A stretch of DNA of 64,000 nucleotides, taken from contig NZ_MORL01000001.1 in the NCBI RefSeq assembly GCF_001870735.1, positions 871,222 to 935,221 of the forward strand, given 5' to 3'. The stretch is from Arsenicibacter rosenii. GTDB lineage: Bacteria; Bacteroidota; Bacteroidia; Cytophagales; Spirosomataceae. Made by a program: the position numbers and the translations under genes. Of the stretch, positions 1 through 8,208 are shown in pieces; the stretch's first letter is position 1; each line of letters starts with the position of its first letter. The notes below the pieces were generated by a model. The model was not told the origin of the DNA, made no database searches, and worked only from the letters and a program-made list of their open reading frames with translations.

Positions 1-818
1 GCCAACATAACCTGTCGCTGGATGAACTGATCATGGCCAATGAAATCGCTCTGACCGGCCGTTCTGCCAAAGAAATCAACCAACGTATTGATCAGATTCT
101 GGACTTTATGCACCGGGCCGTCCGGCGCGGACTACGGCACAAAGGCACCTTGCCGGGTTCGATCAAACTACGGCGAAAGGCTCCGTTGCTCTACCAACAG
201 GCGAAAGGCATGTCCCATTCGTCAGACAGTTTTCTGATCTTTCTGAATGCCTACTGTCTGGCGGCATCTGAAGAGAACGCGGCGGGCGGTATTGTTGTAA
301 CTGCCCCGACCTCAGGGGCTTCCGGTGTCATTCCGGGCTTGACCTATCTCGCCAAACACCATTTCCACTACGACAAGGCAACCTTACGGAAAGGCATGAT
401 GGCGGCGGCGGCGGTTGGTTTTCTGGTCAAACACAATGCCAGTATCTCGGGAGCCGAAATGGGGTGCATGGGCGAAATCGGCTCAGCGTCGGCGATGGGG
501 GCCGCCTTCCTGACGCATGCAGCCGGTAAGTCCATCGACGCGGTTGAATCGGCCGCCGAAATCGGCATCGAACATCACCTGGGCATGACCTGCGACCCGA
601 TTGGCGGGTATGTGCAGATTCCCTGCATCGAACGAAATGCCATGGGGGCCGTTAAAGCCTACAACGCCTTTTTGCTGGCAACGTCCGGCGCGCCGTCGAT
701 GCAAAAGATTTCGCTCGACTCGGTCATCAAAGTGATGAAAGCAACCGGCCGCGACATGTCGACCAAATACAAGGAAACATCGGAAGCGGGGCTGGCCCTC
801 AGTGCTACCGAATGTTAA
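1..818 (+). CDS. sdaA: L-serine dehydratase (Fe-S type), C-terminal part
   Basis: This is the 3' part of an iron-sulfur L-serine ammonia-lyase, which deaminates L-serine to pyruvate and ammonia in the cytoplasm. The frame is open from base 3 with no stop, so the start lies before the window; the ATG at 33 is internal. Family motifs are present: TAPTSGASGVIPG, EMGCMGEIGSASAMGA and CDPIGGYVQIPCIERN, whose cysteines are the expected [4Fe-4S] ligands. The protein ends in Glu-Cys. In the Legionella enzyme a C-terminal cysteine folds back into the active site, and this ending fits that arrangement. Whether the full protein also carries the regulatory beta domain cannot be seen. Confidence 0.93.
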   Translation, partial: QHNLSLDELIMANEIALTGRSAKEINQRIDQILDFMHRAVRRGLRHKGTLPGSIKLRRKAPLLYQQAKGMSHSSDSFLIFLNAYCLAASEENAAGGIVVTAPTSGASGVIPGLTYLAKHHFHYDKATLRKGMMAAAAVGFLVKHNASISGAEMGCMGEIGSASAMGAAFLTHAAGKSIDAVESAAEIGIEHHLGMTCDPIGGYVQIPCIERNAMGAVKAYNAFLLATSGAPSMQKISLDSVIKVMKATGRDMSTKYKETSEAGLALSATEC

Positions 819-858
819 CAATTTTCATATCCGGCAGTTTAACAAACAGATTCTGTTT

Positions 859-905
859 ACTGTGTTCTGTGTTCGTTTACTAATTGCCGCAACGCAGAAC
901 ACAGT
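859..905. repeat. Inverted repeat between sdaA and the AI-2E gene
   Basis: Perfect 11-bp arms, ACTGTGTTCTG (859-869) and CAGAACACAGT (895-905), flank a 25-nt spacer 45 bp before the next start codon. No T-tract follows on either strand, so it is not an ordinary terminator. It could be an operator, an mRNA hairpin or a dispersed repeat. Confidence 0.5.
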
Positions 906-949
906 GAGCAGAACCATGCAGTTACCAACAGAACGAAGGAACGTTAATC

Positions 950-2023
950 ATGTCGAATATCTATACACCCAACCAGCAACGAATACTACTGATTGCCAGC
1001 CTGTTCATTATCGGGGGCTTCATTATTGTCGGCGTCAGCCAATACATCACAGCCTTTTTAGGAGCCGTGATCCTTTACGTCGTTTTCCGGCCGTGGTTCC
1101 ATAACCTGGTCCATAAGCGCGGCTGGAACCGGACACTGGTTACTGTGCTGCTGATCGTTTTTTCCATTGTTGTCATTATTCTGCCTTTTCTGGCCCTGAG
1201 CCTGTTGCTGGCCAGCCGGATCCAGTTTTACAGCCGCAATCCGGAACCGATTCTGCAACTGATTAATAAGGTCGAACAACTGACGAAGTTCAAGATTACT
1301 GACGAGAAGAATATCCGGTCGATGGTACAGCAGGGGGCGTCATTTGCCAGTAAGCAATTCCCGTCTGTTCTTAGCGGGACCCTCGATTTTATCATTATCA
1401 TGGGCCTGCTTTATGTCGCGCTCTACTTCATGTTTATGGAAGAAGAGTCGTTTCTGAAAGGGCTCCGGAAGTACCTGCCATTTAAGTCAGCGACACTCAA
1501 CAACCTGGGCGAAGAGCTTAAGAACATGGTGAATGCCAACGTACTCGGGCAAGCACTCGTCTCCTTTGTTCAGGCCATTCTGACCGGCCTGACGCTCTGG
1601 ATTTTCGGAGTGCCCGACCCGGCGTTCTGGGGCATGGTTACCTTTTTCTTTGCCTTTATTCCCGTACTTGGTACTCCGGTGGTTTTTGTACCCGCCGCCA
1701 TCCTGCAGATTTCCAGCGGTAATACCGGTCAGGGAGTAGGTATTCTGCTGGTAGGCGCCATTGTCATCATCAACATTGATAACCTGCTGCGCATCTGGCT
1801 GGCCAAACGCATGGGCGACGTTCATCCGCTGATTACGCTGGTCGGTATCGTGTTAGGGGTTCCTATTTTCGGTATCCTTGGCTTAGTGATCGGGCCACTA
1901 CTGCTCTCCTACTTTATTGTCTTGATGAAAGTTTTTGAACGCGAGAACCATAAGCTCCGTATCGAAATTGCCAGGGACCAGGACGATGTAGAAGCAAGAG
2001 CGGAGAGCTTACCCCGTAAATAA
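950..2023 (+). CDS. AI-2E family transporter (PerM-like membrane protein)
   Basis: A 357-residue inner-membrane protein of the AI-2E/UPF0118 family, whose members export small molecules or act as Na+/H+ antiporters; the true substrate is unknown here. Two N-terminal helices (about 10-60), a soluble stretch containing QFPSVLSGTLDF, then a block of hydrophobic segments from about 145 onward match the family. The conserved C-terminal region reads IWLAKRMGDVHPLITLVGIVLG in two overlapping pieces (IWLAKRMGDVHP and HPLITLVGIVLG). The ATG at 950 follows a purine-rich GAAGGAA. It stands alone between the serine dehydratase gene and a separately promoted hydroxylase gene. Confidence 0.88.
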   Translation: MSNIYTPNQQRILLIASLFIIGGFIIVGVSQYITAFLGAVILYVVFRPWFHNLVHKRGWNRTLVTVLLIVFSIVVIILPFLALSLLLASRIQFYSRNPEPILQLINKVEQLTKFKITDEKNIRSMVQQGASFASKQFPSVLSGTLDFIIIMGLLYVALYFMFMEEESFLKGLRKYLPFKSATLNNLGEELKNMVNANVLGQALVSFVQAILTGLTLWIFGVPDPAFWGMVTFFFAFIPVLGTPVVFVPAAILQISSGNTGQGVGILLVGAIVIINIDNLLRIWLAKRMGDVHPLITLVGIVLGVPIFGILGLVIGPLLLSYFIVLMKVFERENHKLRIEIARDQDDVEARAESLPRK

Positions 2024-2032
2024 TAATCCGCA

Positions 2033-2064
2033 TTGGCATATTCACGGGAAAGTGCCTATTTTTG
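2033..2064 (+). promoter_or_regulatory. Bacteroidota primary-sigma promoter for the hydroxylase gene
   Basis: TTG at 2033-2035 (-33 element), 21-nt spacer, then TATTTTTG at 2057-2064, an exact match to TAnnTTTG. The predicted transcription start near 2071 lies 22 nt before the ATG at 2093. The TTG at 2033 is therefore promoter sequence and not a start codon. Confidence 0.75.
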
Positions 2065-2092
2065 TTATACGCAGAAAAAACAGCACTTTCCC

Positions 2093-2962
2093 ATGAACGA
2101 CGTCATCGCTTATTTTGAACATATCCCTTCAGCCCACCGAAGCCTGATTCTGGTAAGTGGCATTACTGTCTTCTGGCTGCTCGAAAGTGCGGTTCCGCTT
2201 TTCCGGTTTTCCTACCAAAAATGGAGCCACGCCGGCATTAACTTCTTCTTTACGTTTACCACGATACTGGTCAATTTTGTTTTAGCCTTTATTCTGGTCA
2301 AAACCGTTGACTGGACTACGCAGGCCCAGATTGGCCTGCTGCACTGGGTAGCCATGCCTGTCTGGGTGCAGCTGATTGCGGGGCTCCTGCTAATGGATTT
2401 TGTCGGGGCATGGCTGGCCCACTGGACGGAGCACCACATCTGGTGGCTCTGGCAGTTCCATACGATTCATCATTCAGATACCCATGTTGATACGACCACC
2501 GCAAACCGCCATCATCCCGGCGAGAGTGTCATCCGGTTTCTGTTTACAACCCTGGCTATCGTAATCACAGGTGCGCCAATGTGGCTGGTGTTCCTGTATC
2601 AGTCGCTGTCGGTGGTACTGTCGCAGTTTAACCATGCCAACATCGTTCTGCCTGCATGGGCCGACAAAGCCATGAGCTGGCTGATCGTTACGCCGAACAT
2701 GCACCATGTACACCACCACTACGCGCTGCCACTCTCCAATACAAACTACGGCAACATTTTCTCAGTCTGGGACCGGCTCCTCGGTACCTTCGTACAGGTT
2801 GATAATCAGAAACTTGTCTATGGACTGGACACCTATACTAACCCCGCCGAACATCAACACATCGGCAATATGTTAAAGCTGCCGTTTAAGGGATACCGCC
2901 CGCCGGTTGCAACAGAACAACCTGACCCGCAACCCCCGCGAGCGGTTAAACCGGTATTATAA
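2093..2962 (+). CDS. Sterol desaturase / fatty acid hydroxylase family protein
   Basis: A 289-residue integral-membrane di-iron oxygenase of the fatty acid hydroxylase superfamily, expected to hydroxylate or desaturate a lipid at the inner membrane. All histidine clusters are visible: HWTEHH, HTIHH, a following NRHH, and MHHVHHHYALP. Four hydrophobic segments lie between them. I place the start at ATG 2093 because a good promoter begins at 2033 and would make any earlier start untranscribed. The substrate is unknown. The 3' end overlaps the convergent GNAT gene by 6 bp. Confidence 0.88.
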   Translation: MNDVIAYFEHIPSAHRSLILVSGITVFWLLESAVPLFRFSYQKWSHAGINFFFTFTTILVNFVLAFILVKTVDWTTQAQIGLLHWVAMPVWVQLIAGLLLMDFVGAWLAHWTEHHIWWLWQFHTIHHSDTHVDTTTANRHHPGESVIRFLFTTLAIVITGAPMWLVFLYQSLSVVLSQFNHANIVLPAWADKAMSWLIVTPNMHHVHHHYALPLSNTNYGNIFSVWDRLLGTFVQVDNQKLVYGLDTYTNPAEHQHIGNMLKLPFKGYRPPVATEQPDPQPPRAVKPVL

Positions 2963-3463
2963 CGTCCGCTCAAAAACCCAAAACTCATGCCGGCCGTCCG
3001 GACTGGGCATAGTACGGGTATGGGAAAAACCCAGACGGCCCAGCAGTCCCTGTGATCGCGGATTGTGCTGAATGGTAAACGCATACAGCCGTGAATACCC
3101 CTTGCTGCGGGCAAAATCAAGCACAGCCTCTGCCGCCTCCCGGGCATACCCTTTTCCGGCATACTCGTCAAGCAAAGCAAAGCCCATGTCCGGCGCATCC
3201 AGAAAATCACGTTGCAGCAACCCGCATAAGCCAATCGGCTGCAGCAACGCCTTTTCGTAGATCAGATATAAACCAAAACCATATTTCTCATAATTCGCCT
3301 GCTGTACGTCCCGGATATACCAGCGGGCATCAGCTTCGTTTTTTACGCCCCGATCGCCGATAAATTCCATCCAGGACGGGCTGGTCAGTAAGGTTTGAAT
3401 AAACGGAGCATCGTCAACCACCAGTTGACGGATTTCCAGCCGGGGTGTTTCACGGATAAGCAT
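2957..3463 (-). CDS. GNAT N-acetyltransferase (RimJ/RimL-like)
   Basis: A 168-residue acetyl-CoA-dependent acetyltransferase of the RimJ/RimL group. It starts with the typical ETPRLEIRQL beta strand. Motif A of the GNAT fold is seen in EYAGKGYAREAAEAVL, which contains the pyrophosphate-binding segment, and a C-terminal LLGRLGFSHT follows. RimJ/RimL relatives acetylate ribosomal protein N termini, other proteins or small amines; the substrate here cannot be told. A strong terminator (3490-3526) separates it from the upstream mnmA gene, so it probably has its own promoter. Confidence 0.88.
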   Translation of the reverse strand: MLIRETPRLEIRQLVVDDAPFIQTLLTSPSWMEFIGDRGVKNEADARWYIRDVQQANYEKYGFGLYLIYEKALLQPIGLCGLLQRDFLDAPDMGFALLDEYAGKGYAREAAEAVLDFARSKGYSRLYAFTIQHNPRSQGLLGRLGFSHTRTMPSPDGRHEFWVFERTL

Positions 3464-3489
3464 TGTGTTCTTAGCGGTAGTTTTCAGGT

Positions 3490-3526
3490 AAAAAAAACAG
3501 GACTGACAGCATGGCTGTCAATCCTG
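3490..3526 (-). terminator. Rho-independent terminator of mnmA
   Basis: On the minus strand, the inverted repeat ACAGGA-TTGACAGC / GCTGTCAGTCCTGT (3498-3526, ATG-sized loop, one mismatch) is followed by a run of eight T (complement of 3490-3497). It lies 38 bp after the mnmA stop. Confidence 0.8.
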
Positions 3527-3563
3527 TTGCAAGGTACATGTTTTATAGAAAAACCGGTCTGGT

Positions 3564-4670
3564 CTATTCCTGCCGGAAGCTTTTCATGATCCAGCCTCCG
3601 CCGACAACGTCGTCGCCTTCGTAGAAAACAGCCGCCTGTCCCGGCGCAATGGCCGATACGCCCTGTTCAAATAACACCTTAATCTGGTCATCGGCCTCCT
3701 GCGAAATAATGGCTTTGGTCCCCTGGTCTTTATACCGCACTTTTGTCACGGTTTCCATGGGTGCTTCTATCGCCGCATATTTCTGCAGATTCAGCTTACT
3801 GACCAGCATACCATCGCGGTATAAGTCCTGATCCAGCCCCAGTACTACTTCGTTGGTATCTTTCCGGATATCGGTCACGAAAACGGGATGTCCCAGGGCA
3901 ATGCCTAATCCTTTCCGCTGCCCGATGGTATAAAACGGGTATCCTTCGTGTTTACCAACCACGCGGCCATCTTCCATCACAAAATTACCACCAGCCACTT
4001 CTTTTTCGAGCCCCGGCACACGGCGTTTCAGAAAACCACGGTAGTCATTATCGGGTACAAAACAGATTTCATACGACTCCGATTTTGTCACCAGCTCGAT
4101 AAATCCGCGTTCTTTAGCCATCTCACGGATTTCGGATTTACGCAGGTGCCCCAACGGTAATTTTGTCCGGCCCAGGCTTTCCTGCGACACCCCCCAGAGC
4201 ACATACGACTGATCTTTGAGGTTATCAATGCCTTTCGAAACCACCTGCCGTCCATTTTCTTCGCGCAGGTTGGCATAGTGGCCGGTTGCGATAAACTCGC
4301 AGCCGAGCCGGTCGGCGCGGCGGAGCAAGGCATCCCATTTGATGTGGGTATTACACAGCACACACGGGTTCGGTGTCCGGCCCGACAGGTATTCGTTTGT
4401 AAAGTGATCAATTACATAGTCCCCGAATTCCGACCGGATGTCGAGAATATAATGGGGGAAGCCCAGGCTAACGGCAATGTTACGGGCATCGTTAATGGAA
4501 TCGAGGCTACAGCAGCCGGTTTCTTTTTTGGTACCACCCGAGGACGCATAATCCCAGGTTTTCATCGTCATACCAATTACTTCATACCCTTCTTCGTGTA
4601 ATAAAACTGCTGCCAGCGAAGAGTCGATGCCGCCACTCATAGCGACCAGAATGCGTCCGTGTTTGCTCAT
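3564..4670 (-). CDS. mnmA: tRNA-specific 2-thiouridylase MnmA
   Basis: MnmA thiolates U34 of Lys, Glu and Gln tRNAs using ATP and a sulfur relay, forming the s2U part of mnm5s2U. The 368-residue length is normal. The PP-loop SGGIDSS is at residues 12-18. The catalytic cysteine pair is in PNPCVLC (C103) and SYEICF (C203). The tRNA-contact region YTIGQRKGLGI and the C-terminal beta-barrel are present. The start ATG at 4670 gives MSKHGRILVAMSGG. A short CAGGG...CCCTG hairpin sits just before the start in the leader (4681-4697). The gene is monocistronic. The window also encodes a tRNA-Lys(TTT), one of its substrates. Confidence 0.96.
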   Translation of the reverse strand: MSKHGRILVAMSGGIDSSLAAVLLHEEGYEVIGMTMKTWDYASSGGTKKETGCCSLDSINDARNIAVSLGFPHYILDIRSEFGDYVIDHFTNEYLSGRTPNPCVLCNTHIKWDALLRRADRLGCEFIATGHYANLREENGRQVVSKGIDNLKDQSYVLWGVSQESLGRTKLPLGHLRKSEIREMAKERGFIELVTKSESYEICFVPDNDYRGFLKRRVPGLEKEVAGGNFVMEDGRVVGKHEGYPFYTIGQRKGLGIALGHPVFVTDIRKDTNEVVLGLDQDLYRDGMLVSKLNLQKYAAIEAPMETVTKVRYKDQGTKAIISQEADDQIKVLFEQGVSAIAPGQAAVFYEGDDVVGGGWIMKSFRQE

Positions 4671-4842
4671 TGGATCCGTCCAGGGTTCAAAGCCCTGCGA
4701 TTAAAGATATACTGAATTCAAACCCCGTAACGCTGTTTCTGTAAAAATCATTCAGTATACGGCCCGAATTTCACAACAGCCCCCATCTGAGAGAAAAAGC
4801 GCTGAATCCGAAATCAATCTATGAGGAATCGGATGGTACCAT

Positions 4843-4850
4843 TACTTTTG
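4843..4850 (+). promoter_or_regulatory. Bacteroidota -7 promoter element (TACTTTTG)
   Basis: TACTTTTG matches TAnnTTTG exactly and lies about 70 nt before the ATG at 4921. No clear TTG at the -33 position. It is embedded in a small GGTAC...GTACC inverted repeat. Confidence 0.5.
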
Positions 4851-4920
4851 TACCTTACTTCACCGGACAGAGGCCGGCTGCTCACGCACCGCTATGCTGT
4901 CCTGTTCTTTTCTGTCTACA

Positions 4921-5544
4921 ATGGCTCTGAAAACCATCGTCAAAATCAGCAACGTTACGAATCTGAGTGATGCCCGCTATTGCGCCGGTATGGGCGTGGA
5001 TATGCTTGGCTTCTCCATGGACGAGCAATCGCCCGAATACGTTGATCCTAAAAAATTAGCCGAAATCCGTTCGTGGGTGGCCGGCGTTCAGATCGTTGGC
5101 GAAACAACATCGACTGATCTGACCCAACTCGAACAATTACTGGAGCTGTATCAGCCCGACATTTTACAAATCAACGAAAGTGCGCTGCTGCCTTATGTAT
5201 CCAGCTTCGGCAAACCGGTAATTCTTTCGCTTGACCTGTCTCTGCTTTCCCTTGAGCAGCTTGACGCCCTGGCGACCACCCCGTTAGCAGGTGCCGATTT
5301 CGTCCTGCTGGAAAGCCGGGCAGCCCTCCACTTAGACGCTGACCTCTCGGCACAGATCAACCAGCTGGCCGCCCGCCATCCGGTATTACTCGGCACAGGC
5401 TTCTCCGCTGACTCAATCAACGGCCTGCTCAGCACACTGCCCGTTCAAGGGATTGCGTTGCAGGGAGGCGACGAAGAACGTCCCGGCAATAAAGAATTCG
5501 GGGCGCTGATGGATATACTTGAAGTACTCGAAACCGAAGATTAA
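4921..5544 (+). CDS. TrpF-like (phosphoribosylanthranilate isomerase fold) protein lacking catalytic residues
   Basis: A 207-residue TIM-barrel protein that aligns by eye with TrpF throughout. The N-terminal VKISNVTNLSDARYC corresponds to TrpF VKICGxTN. SPEYVDPKKL matches SPRYVsp. The C-terminal LQGGDEERPGNKEF matches the SGVExxPGxKD phosphate site. The catalytic general-base Cys is Ser here, and the general-acid Asp position appears as Glu (FVLLES). No other trp genes are adjacent. It is therefore probably not a working isomerase for tryptophan synthesis, and its role is unknown. The ATG at 4921 gives MALKTIVKIS; the ATG at 4894 adds nine unlikely residues. Confidence 0.72.
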   Translation: MALKTIVKISNVTNLSDARYCAGMGVDMLGFSMDEQSPEYVDPKKLAEIRSWVAGVQIVGETTSTDLTQLEQLLELYQPDILQINESALLPYVSSFGKPVILSLDLSLLSLEQLDALATTPLAGADFVLLESRAALHLDADLSAQINQLAARHPVLLGTGFSADSINGLLSTLPVQGIALQGGDEERPGNKEFGALMDILEVLETED

Positions 5545-5550
5545 GCAACC

Positions 5551-5614
5551 ATTGAGGGTTTTCTTGGCAAAACACAGTAGTATGTATTACCTATTATCAG
5601 GCAAAACCCTCAAT
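5551..5614. repeat. Perfect 12-bp inverted repeat with 40-nt loop
   Basis: ATTGAGGGTTTT (5551-5562) and AAAACCCTCAAT (5603-5614) flank 40 nt that include a second AAAAC able to pair with the GTTTT of the left arm. It begins 6 bp after the TrpF-like stop. There is no T-tract, so terminator function is uncertain. Confidence 0.5.
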
Positions 5615-5705
5615 TCATCAAATCCTGTTTCCACTCTTCCATCTTAGATTGTCGTTCCGGCCGCTGCCTGCTAGGTTTACATCATCAATCAACTACTGAT
5701 GAACA

Positions 5706-6206
5706 ATGGAACGACGCTTAGAACGCATTCCCGGTGAGGCAAAAATCGGGGGCGTGTGTGCTGGTCTGGCACACTATTTCAATCTCGATAGTGCATTAAT
5801 CCGCGCATTATTTGTTGTCGGAATTTTTCTCCCGCATTGCCCGGCTTTGCTTATTTACGTTATATTGTGGATCGCATTGCCTGAGCGTCTGTACGGAACC
5901 GCTTATTCTCAATCAACTCTTTACGCTAATCCTTCTTTTTCTATGCATACTTCAAATCAAAAACCGCAAGGTAGTATCATTGGTGGGGTGGTCCTCATCA
6001 TCCTGGGTGTCTTGTTTTTACTGGATCGTTGGTTTGACGTTGATCTCGGCGATCTGTGGCCACTGTTCCTGATCGCGATCGGCGTTTGGCTTATCTTCAA
6101 GGACCGGATCAAACCGCCTTATGATAACAACACCTACAACAACCCGACCAATTATAACAATCCGACCGACTATAACTCACCGTCGAACCCGGGCGGTACA
6201 CTGTAA
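5706..6206 (+). CDS. PspC domain membrane protein
   Basis: A 166-residue inner-membrane protein. Residues 1-62 form a PspC domain (RIPGEAKIGGVCAGLAHYF, then a hydrophobic segment). Residues 85-135 form a two-helix DUF5668/LiaF-like unit with GVVLIILGVLFLLDR and LWPLFLIAIGVWLI. The tail is a low-complexity repeat of Asn, Tyr and Pro (YNNPTNYNNPTDYNSPSN). PspC proteins sense or bind envelope-stress partners such as PspA or PspB. The next gene follows after 3 bp and encodes a LiaF-like protein, so the two are almost certainly one operon and probably act together at the membrane. Confidence 0.85.
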   Translation: MERRLERIPGEAKIGGVCAGLAHYFNLDSALIRALFVVGIFLPHCPALLIYVILWIALPERLYGTAYSQSTLYANPSFSMHTSNQKPQGSIIGGVVLIILGVLFLLDRWFDVDLGDLWPLFLIAIGVWLIFKDRIKPPYDNNTYNNPTNYNNPTDYNSPSNPGGTL

Positions 6207-6209
6207 GCC

Positions 6210-7199
6210 ATGAAAACGAAAGGACTTTTCTGGGGCTGTTTCTTTGTCGTCTTTGGTTTGCTGTTTCTCGGCCGCAATATGGGCTGGCTGGCCATCGACT
6301 GGGACTACCTGAAAGACTTCTGGCCCGTATTACTGATTCTGGCAGGTATTAACCTGATTCTGGAACGACGCAACAGTCAGCTGGTATTAGTCACAACCCT
6401 GTTGCTTGGCATCATTGCCCCGGTAGCACTCTTCAGTTTCCTGAACCGCGACCGTGATTTCGGCCGGTACGAATACCACCTCGGCGACGATAATTATGAC
6501 GACGGGGAAGATGACCGCGAAGCCGAAGAAGATGAAAACGATACGTTCCGGTCTGACAACGGTAAGGTACACGAAAACGTCTTTGTCGAAACGATGTCTG
6601 CCGATACGCGTGAAGCAAAACTCAGGTTTGAGGGCGGTGCCGGTCATTTTGTGATCGGCGAAACGTCGACTGACCTGATCAAGGCCGAAACCAAACAATC
6701 GTTCGGTACCTATAAAATGGAAGTCGAACGCGATCCGACCACCCGCACACCAACCATCGTACTGACGCCCAACGAAGGCAATGTGAAGATTAAGGACGGG
6801 GAGCTGAAAAACAAGGTGAATGTTTCGCTGAATCCGAATCCGGTCTGGGACATTGATATCGACATGGGGGCCGGTGAAGGCGACTTCGACCTGAGCGCTT
6901 TTCAGGTAAAACAGGTATCCATTGATGCCGGTGCCGCCGATGTAGACCTCAAACTAGGCGATAAGGCGGCTCAAACCGATGTTAAAGTCAGTGCCGGTGT
7001 GGCCTCTGTCGTGATTCGTGTACCGGCTCAGGTTGGTTGCCGGATTGAAAAAGACGGCGCGCTGAATATCAACGAACTTGAGGATTTTCAGAACACCGGA
7101 AACGGCGTGTATGTGAGTCCGGAGTACGATAAAGCCACGAAGAAAATCAACATCCGGTTCGAAGGTGGTATTTCCCGGTTCAAGGTAGAACGCTACTAA
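6210..7199 (+). CDS. LiaF-like membrane protein with toastrack-type C-terminal domain
   Basis: A 329-residue protein. Residues 1-80 hold a four-helix DUF5668-like membrane domain that repeats the DFWPVLLILAGINLI pattern of the upstream PspC gene. A strongly acidic linker follows (about 92-115, rich in Asp and Glu). Residues 125-329 form repetitive beta structure with Gly/Asp turns (MGAGEGDFDLSAFQVKQVS, DAGAADVDLKLGD), like the LiaF/DUF4097 'toastrack' domain. Such proteins regulate or scaffold envelope-stress responses. The 3-bp gap from the PspC gene implies co-expression, and a perfect hairpin terminator follows. Confidence 0.82.
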   Translation: MKTKGLFWGCFFVVFGLLFLGRNMGWLAIDWDYLKDFWPVLLILAGINLILERRNSQLVLVTTLLLGIIAPVALFSFLNRDRDFGRYEYHLGDDNYDDGEDDREAEEDENDTFRSDNGKVHENVFVETMSADTREAKLRFEGGAGHFVIGETSTDLIKAETKQSFGTYKMEVERDPTTRTPTIVLTPNEGNVKIKDGELKNKVNVSLNPNPVWDIDIDMGAGEGDFDLSAFQVKQVSIDAGAADVDLKLGDKAAQTDVKVSAGVASVVIRVPAQVGCRIEKDGALNINELEDFQNTGNGVYVSPEYDKATKKINIRFEGGISRFKVERY

Positions 7200-7204
7200 T
7201 AACA

Positions 7205-7234
7205 AAGCCCTCTCAACAGTCATTGAGAGGGCTT
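7205..7234. terminator. Shared terminator between convergent genes
   Basis: Perfect 12-bp stem AAGCCCTCTCAA (7205-7216) / TTGAGAGGGCTT (7223-7234) with a 6-nt loop. It lies between the LiaF-like gene and the convergent Spy-like gene. T-rich sequence follows on each strand, though short. Confidence 0.75.
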
Positions 7235-7253
7235 CTTCATGTATGGGTTAGCG

Positions 7254-7676
7254 TTAATTTTTTAACTGCTCGAGGAGCATTTTACTGAAAGTCCGTTCGG
7301 TGTTGTACAGTTCGTTGAGCTGCTTGGGCGAGATTACCTTCAGAAACTTTTTCGAGTATTCTTCGTCCAGATTGGCCAGCTGCTGTTTCAGTTCGTTAAT
7401 TTCCTTGATGTTGCTGAGTGCTTTTTCGTCAGTCAGGTTTTGGCCTCCGTTCAGCTGACGGATTTTCCGGCGGATATCCGAGCGCTTATCGTCGTATTCG
7501 TTATAAACCGACCAGAAGCCCGGGGCCTGATCAGAGGTCAGATTGAGCCGGTTGGTAATCAAACCAATCTTGGCACTTTCGATTTGCTGCCGTCCTCCTC
7601 CTTGCGCCATTGCTACCCCGCCCGATAACAGCAACCAAACTAAACAAAAGCCTATAAGTCGTCGCATGGTAATCAT
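7254..7676 (-). CDS. Exported Spy/CpxP-like coiled-coil protein
   Basis: A secreted protein of about 140 residues. A signal peptide (RRLIGFCLVWLLLSGGVAMAQ) precedes an all-alpha, charged region (NLTSDQAPGFWSVYNEYDDK, then helices ending TERTFSKMLLEQLKN). The two-helix pattern with an L-T-x-x-Q-A-x-x-FW turn resembles periplasmic Spy/CpxP-type chaperones or sensors found next to ECF sigma factors in Bacteroidota. It is the last gene of a sigma / membrane protein / Spy-like operon. Starts at ATG 7676 or 7667 are both possible; a TTG at 7691 would overlap the upstream stop but seems less likely. Confidence 0.68.
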   Translation of the reverse strand: MITMRRLIGFCLVWLLLSGGVAMAQGGGRQQIESAKIGLITNRLNLTSDQAPGFWSVYNEYDDKRSDIRRKIRQLNGGQNLTDEKALSNIKEINELKQQLANLDEEYSKKFLKVISPKQLNELYNTERTFSKMLLEQLKN

Positions 7677-7687
7677 TACTGTGTGTT

Positions 7688-8176
7688 TCAAGAACCAAAT
7701 TCCATTGTTTGTGGGTCGTACAATTCGTGTGTATCAATGTGTTGCCGAACATCTTCCGGCCGAACGTCCAGATAGCGGAACAACGTTGAATCACTACTTA
7801 CTGCCGATTGTTGGACAGCATTGTCTACCAGATCATCTACTGTCACACCTTCTTCGTCCAGGTAACTCAGAATTGCCTCATTGCTAACCCCGCTCAGGGA
7901 TTCATTGTCGAGCGCTTCCTGACGGGCGGGCCAGGTGATCCAGACCAATGCCGCCACCAAACCTGCTCCTGCCATTGATGCAACTGAGCGTTGCCATGAC
8001 CAACTAACGGAGAATCCGTGTTGTTTTTTGGCAACCCGAGCCTGAACGCGTGAAGGCAGCATATCAAAATACCCCTCCGGCACGCTGGAAGCATTGCCTT
8101 CAAAGGGGTGCTGTCTGAGCGGATGCCCAGCCTTCAGCTCGTCCAGCGATATGTATTTCTTCTCATTCATAGCCAT
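7688..8176 (-). CDS. Single-pass membrane protein, putative anti-sigma factor
   Basis: A 162-residue protein encoded 32 bp after an ECF sigma gene, in the usual anti-sigma position. The N-terminal 70 residues are cytoplasmic (HPFEGNASSVPEGYFDMLPS, a motif common in Bacteroidota anti-sigma-like proteins). One transmembrane helix follows (VASMAGAGLVAALVWITW, about 68-86). The rest would be periplasmic, with a YLDEEGVTVDDLVDNA segment that may form a short helical module. No HxxxCxxC zinc motif is present, so it is not a ZAS-type anti-sigma. The function is inferred from its position. ATG at 8170 is an alternative start. Confidence 0.7.
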   Translation of the reverse strand: MAMNEKKYISLDELKAGHPLRQHPFEGNASSVPEGYFDMLPSRVQARVAKKQHGFSVSWSWQRSVASMAGAGLVAALVWITWPARQEALDNESLSGVSNEAILSYLDEEGVTVDDLVDNAVQQSAVSSDSTLFRYLDVRPEDVRQHIDTHELYDPQTMEFGS

Positions 8177-8208
8177 TTGCTTATTTGACAGGCCTCAATG
8201 GATAAGGT

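Noticed and set aside
2033-2092. TTG start giving a longer hydroxylase
   Set aside because: The TTG is the -33 element of a good promoter, so the true start is ATG 2093.
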